Made by a program: the position numbers and the translations under genes. Positions 6,480 through 7,871 of a stretch of DNA of 7,871 bases are shown piece after piece. The DNA is taken from positions 1 to 7,871 of the forward strand of contig JAUVBI010000146.1 in NCBI GenBank assembly GCA_030591305.1, read 5' to 3'. The stretch comes from Pseudomonadota bacterium. Lineage in GTDB: Bacteria; Pseudomonadota; Gammaproteobacteria; Pseudomonadales; Halieaceae. Numbering within the stretch: the stretch's first letter is position 1; the number at the start of each line of letters is the position of its first letter. A model generated the notes under the pieces. The model had not been told where the DNA came from. It saw only the letters and a list, made by a program, of their open reading frames with translations, and did not search any database.

Positions 6480-6485
6480 GTTTTT
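6362..6485 (+). terminator. Probable rho-independent terminator for the D-2-hydroxyglutarate dehydrogenase transcript
   Basis: The right arm of the inverted repeat ends in GCGGC followed by G and five T residues (6481-6485), giving a GC-rich stem base and a U-tract on the plus strand. In the opposite direction the stem is followed by TTGGAAAATTC, a poor U-tract, so termination of rpiA transcripts here is less likely. The stem and loop are much larger than a standard terminator, so this may be an element that terminates as a secondary property. Confidence 0.5.
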
Positions 6486-6491
6486 AAAATA

Positions 6492-7166
6492 TTACGTTGC
6501 CAGCAGGGTTTTCACTCCCTCACTGGTACCCAGCAACAAAACATCCGCCGGTTTAAGCGCAAACAGCCCATTGGTTACAACCCCGGTAATGCCATTAATT
6601 TTCTGTTCAACTGCCAGCGGCTGCTCGATTGAAAAATTGTACATATCCAGAATGATATTACCGTTATCGGTAACCACGCCCTCACGGTAAACCGGGTCAC
6701 CGCCCAGCTTCACCAGTTCACGCGCCACATGCCCGCGCGCCATGGGAATCACCTCAATGGGTAGGGGGAAGGCCCCCAGTGTGTGAACCAGCTTGCTTTC
6801 ATCTGCAATGCAGATAAATTCTCTGGCCACGGCCGTCACAATTTTCTCCCGGGTGAGAGCGGCGCCACCACCTTTGATGAGTTGCAGCGCGGCATTACTC
6901 TCGTCAGCGCCGTCGATGTAGAAGTCTACCTGGTCCACGCTGTTGAGCTCATAGACCGGAATACCGTGCTTCCTTAAACGGTCTGCCGAGGCCTCGGAGC
7001 TGGCCACGGTGGCATAGATCTGGCCCTTGATACTGGCCAGTGCGTCAATAAAACAGTTGGCGGTAGAGCCTGTGCCTATGCCGATCACCGAGTCGTTTTC
7101 CAGTTTGGGGCGGATATAGTTCAGCGCTGCCATGGCAACCGCTTGTTTTAGCTCGTCCTGGGTCAT
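6492..7166 (-). CDS. rpiA: Ribose-5-phosphate isomerase A
   Basis: Interconverts ribose 5-phosphate and ribulose 5-phosphate in the non-oxidative pentose phosphate pathway; cytosolic. The 224 residues are close to the E. coli length of 219. The phosphate-binding loop GIGTGSTAN is at 29-37, SSEAS at 56-60, and the active-site block is DGADE (85-89, catalytic aspartates). It is followed by [12 protein letters not shown] (98-109), with the lysine and the general-base glutamate Glu107. ATG 7166 has GGAG about 13 bases upstream. It is divergent from ilvA with a 43-base gap, and its stop lies 12 bases from the large inverted-repeat element. No part is missing. Confidence 0.97.
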   Translation of the reverse strand: MTQDELKQAVAMAALNYIRPKLENDSVIGIGTGSTANCFIDALASIKGQIYATVASSEASADRLRKHGIPVYELNSVDQVDFYIDGADESNAALQLIKGGGAALTREKIVTAVAREFICIADESKLVHTLGAFPLPIEVIPMARGHVARELVKLGGDPVYREGVVTDNGNIILDMYNFSIEQPLAVEQKINGITGVVTNGLFALKPADVLLLGTSEGVKTLLAT

Positions 7167-7209
7167 GCTAATCTGTCTCCACGCTTAAAAACTCAAGAAT
7201 ATCACCGAT
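7167..7209. other. Short divergent gap between rpiA and ilvA
   Basis: Only 43 bases separate the two start codons. I see the GGAG for rpiA but only a weak AAGAA ahead of ilvA. At least one promoter must lie inside the neighbouring coding sequence or overlap the other gene's start. Confidence 0.6.
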
Positions 7210-7871
7210 ATGCCACAGTCTTACATTAAACGCATCCTCGACGCACGTGTTTATGATATCGCCAGGGAAACGCCCATTGATGAAGCGGCGCTTTTATCTC
7301 GGCGCTTTGACAATCACATCTGGTTAAAACGGGAAGATCTGCAGCCGGTATTTTCCTTCAAACTGCGCGGGGCGTACAACAAAATGGTGCGGCTCAGCGA
7401 GGAGCAGCGCGCTTGTGGTGTGGTAGCCGCCTCCGCTGGCAATCATGCCCAGGGCCTGGCAATGGCGGCGGCAAAGCTGAACGTCAAAGCCATTATCGTA
7501 ATGCCACGAACAACGCCATTAATCAAAGTTGATGCGGTTCGCCGTCGCGGCGCACGGGTGGTATTACACGGTGACTCCTTTGAGGAGGCTGATGTCCAGG
7601 CACAAAAGCTGGTTAAAGAAAAAGGCCTTGTCTATGTGCACCCCTTCGATGACCCGGATGTCATCGCCGGACAGGGGACCATAGGCATGGAAATTGTGCG
7701 ACAGCACCAGACACCACTGGATGCGCTGTTCGTACCGGTGGGCGGGGGCGGCCTGATTGCCGGTGTGGCGGCCTATGTGAAATATGTATGGCCTGAAACC
7801 CGCATCATTGGTGTTGAGCCGGAAGATGCCGCCTGCCTGAAGCTGGCACTGGAGCGGGGGCGCAGAGCCAA
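7210..7871 (+). CDS. ilvA: Threonine ammonia-lyase (threonine deaminase), 5' part only
   Basis: PLP-dependent conversion of threonine to 2-oxobutanoate and ammonia, the entry step to isoleucine. The window ends after 220 complete codons, so the frame is open at the right edge and only the catalytic domain is seen. The PLP lysine is Lys51 in SFKLRGAYNKM. Around it are WLKREDLQPVFSFKLRGA, the substrate loop SAGNHAQG (75-82) and the phosphate-binding glycine loop GGGGLIAG (about 178-185). The N-terminus MPQSYIKRILDARVYDIARE (1-20) matches the long biosynthetic form, which carries C-terminal ACT-like regulatory domains for isoleucine feedback; these lie beyond the window. An in-frame stop at 7186-7188 makes ATG 7210 the only ATG start. 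It is divergent from rpiA, an arrangement also seen in pseudomonads. The serine/threonine dehydratase family is certain; the biosynthetic assignment is very likely. Confidence 0.95.
   Translation, partial: MPQSYIKRILDARVYDIARETPIDEAALLSRRFDNHIWLKREDLQPVFSFKLRGAYNKMVRLSEEQRACGVVAASAGNHAQGLAMAAAKLNVKAIIVMPRTTPLIKVDAVRRRGARVVLHGDSFEEADVQAQKLVKEKGLVYVHPFDDPDVIAGQGTIGMEIVRQHQTPLDALFVPVGGGGLIAGVAAYVKYVWPETRIIGVEPEDAACLKLALERGRRA

Noticed and set aside
6433..6690. 85-codon plus-strand frame over the inverted repeat and the rpiA end
   Set aside because: It reads the repeat arm and the antisense of rpiA; no recognisable product.

Overview
The window looks like chromosomal DNA of a marine or soil gammaproteobacterium in the Pseudomonas/Cellvibrio/Alteromonas sphere. 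The basis is the close match of SerA, the FAD dehydrogenase, RpiA and IlvA to the gammaproteobacterial forms. The local order serA / D-2-hydroxyglutarate dehydrogenase / rpiA / ilvA is also known, in more spread-out form, from pseudomonads. Base composition is moderate and fairly even. No insertion sequence, CRISPR array, tRNA or rRNA was seen.

Layout. (1) 191-1765 (+): a TPR-sulfotransferase, preceded by about 190 bases with no convincing gene. (2) 1805-3449 (-): an iron-type surface-signalling pair, ECF sigma factor followed by FecR-like anti-sigma factor, read away from serA and convergent with the sulfotransferase. No TonB-dependent receptor is in the window. (3) 3508-4767 (-): serA. (4) 4768-4895: a divergent regulatory gap holding an almost perfect 58-bp palindrome. 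(5) 4896-6290 (+): D-2-hydroxyglutarate dehydrogenase. (6) 6291-6491: a convergent gap holding a 118-nt element, with 31-bp inverted arms around two small hairpins that both display AUGGAU, ending in a T-run. (7) 6492-7166 (-): rpiA. (8) 7210 to the window end (+): ilvA, cut off by the edge.

How the genes fit together. SerA oxidises 3-phosphoglycerate toward serine and, in its side reaction, reduces 2-oxoglutarate to D-2-hydroxyglutarate. The divergent FAD enzyme re-oxidises that product, so the pair forms a metabolic couple. RpiA (pentose phosphate pathway) and IlvA (isoleucine branch) complete a central-metabolism block. The sigma/FecR pair and the TPR-sulfotransferase form a separate accessory block, probably linked to a TonB-dependent receptor outside the window.

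The two non-coding palindromic elements are the most unusual content. The first could give both divergent genes the same 5' leader sequence and carries mirrored -10-like and ribosome-binding sequences. The second resembles a terminator with built-in GGA-loop hairpins of the kind CsrA/RsmA binds. Both functional readings are inference. Four start codons were moved from the longest ORF: TTG 191, GTG 3449 (already the ORF start, but not ATG), ATG 4767 and GTG 4896.
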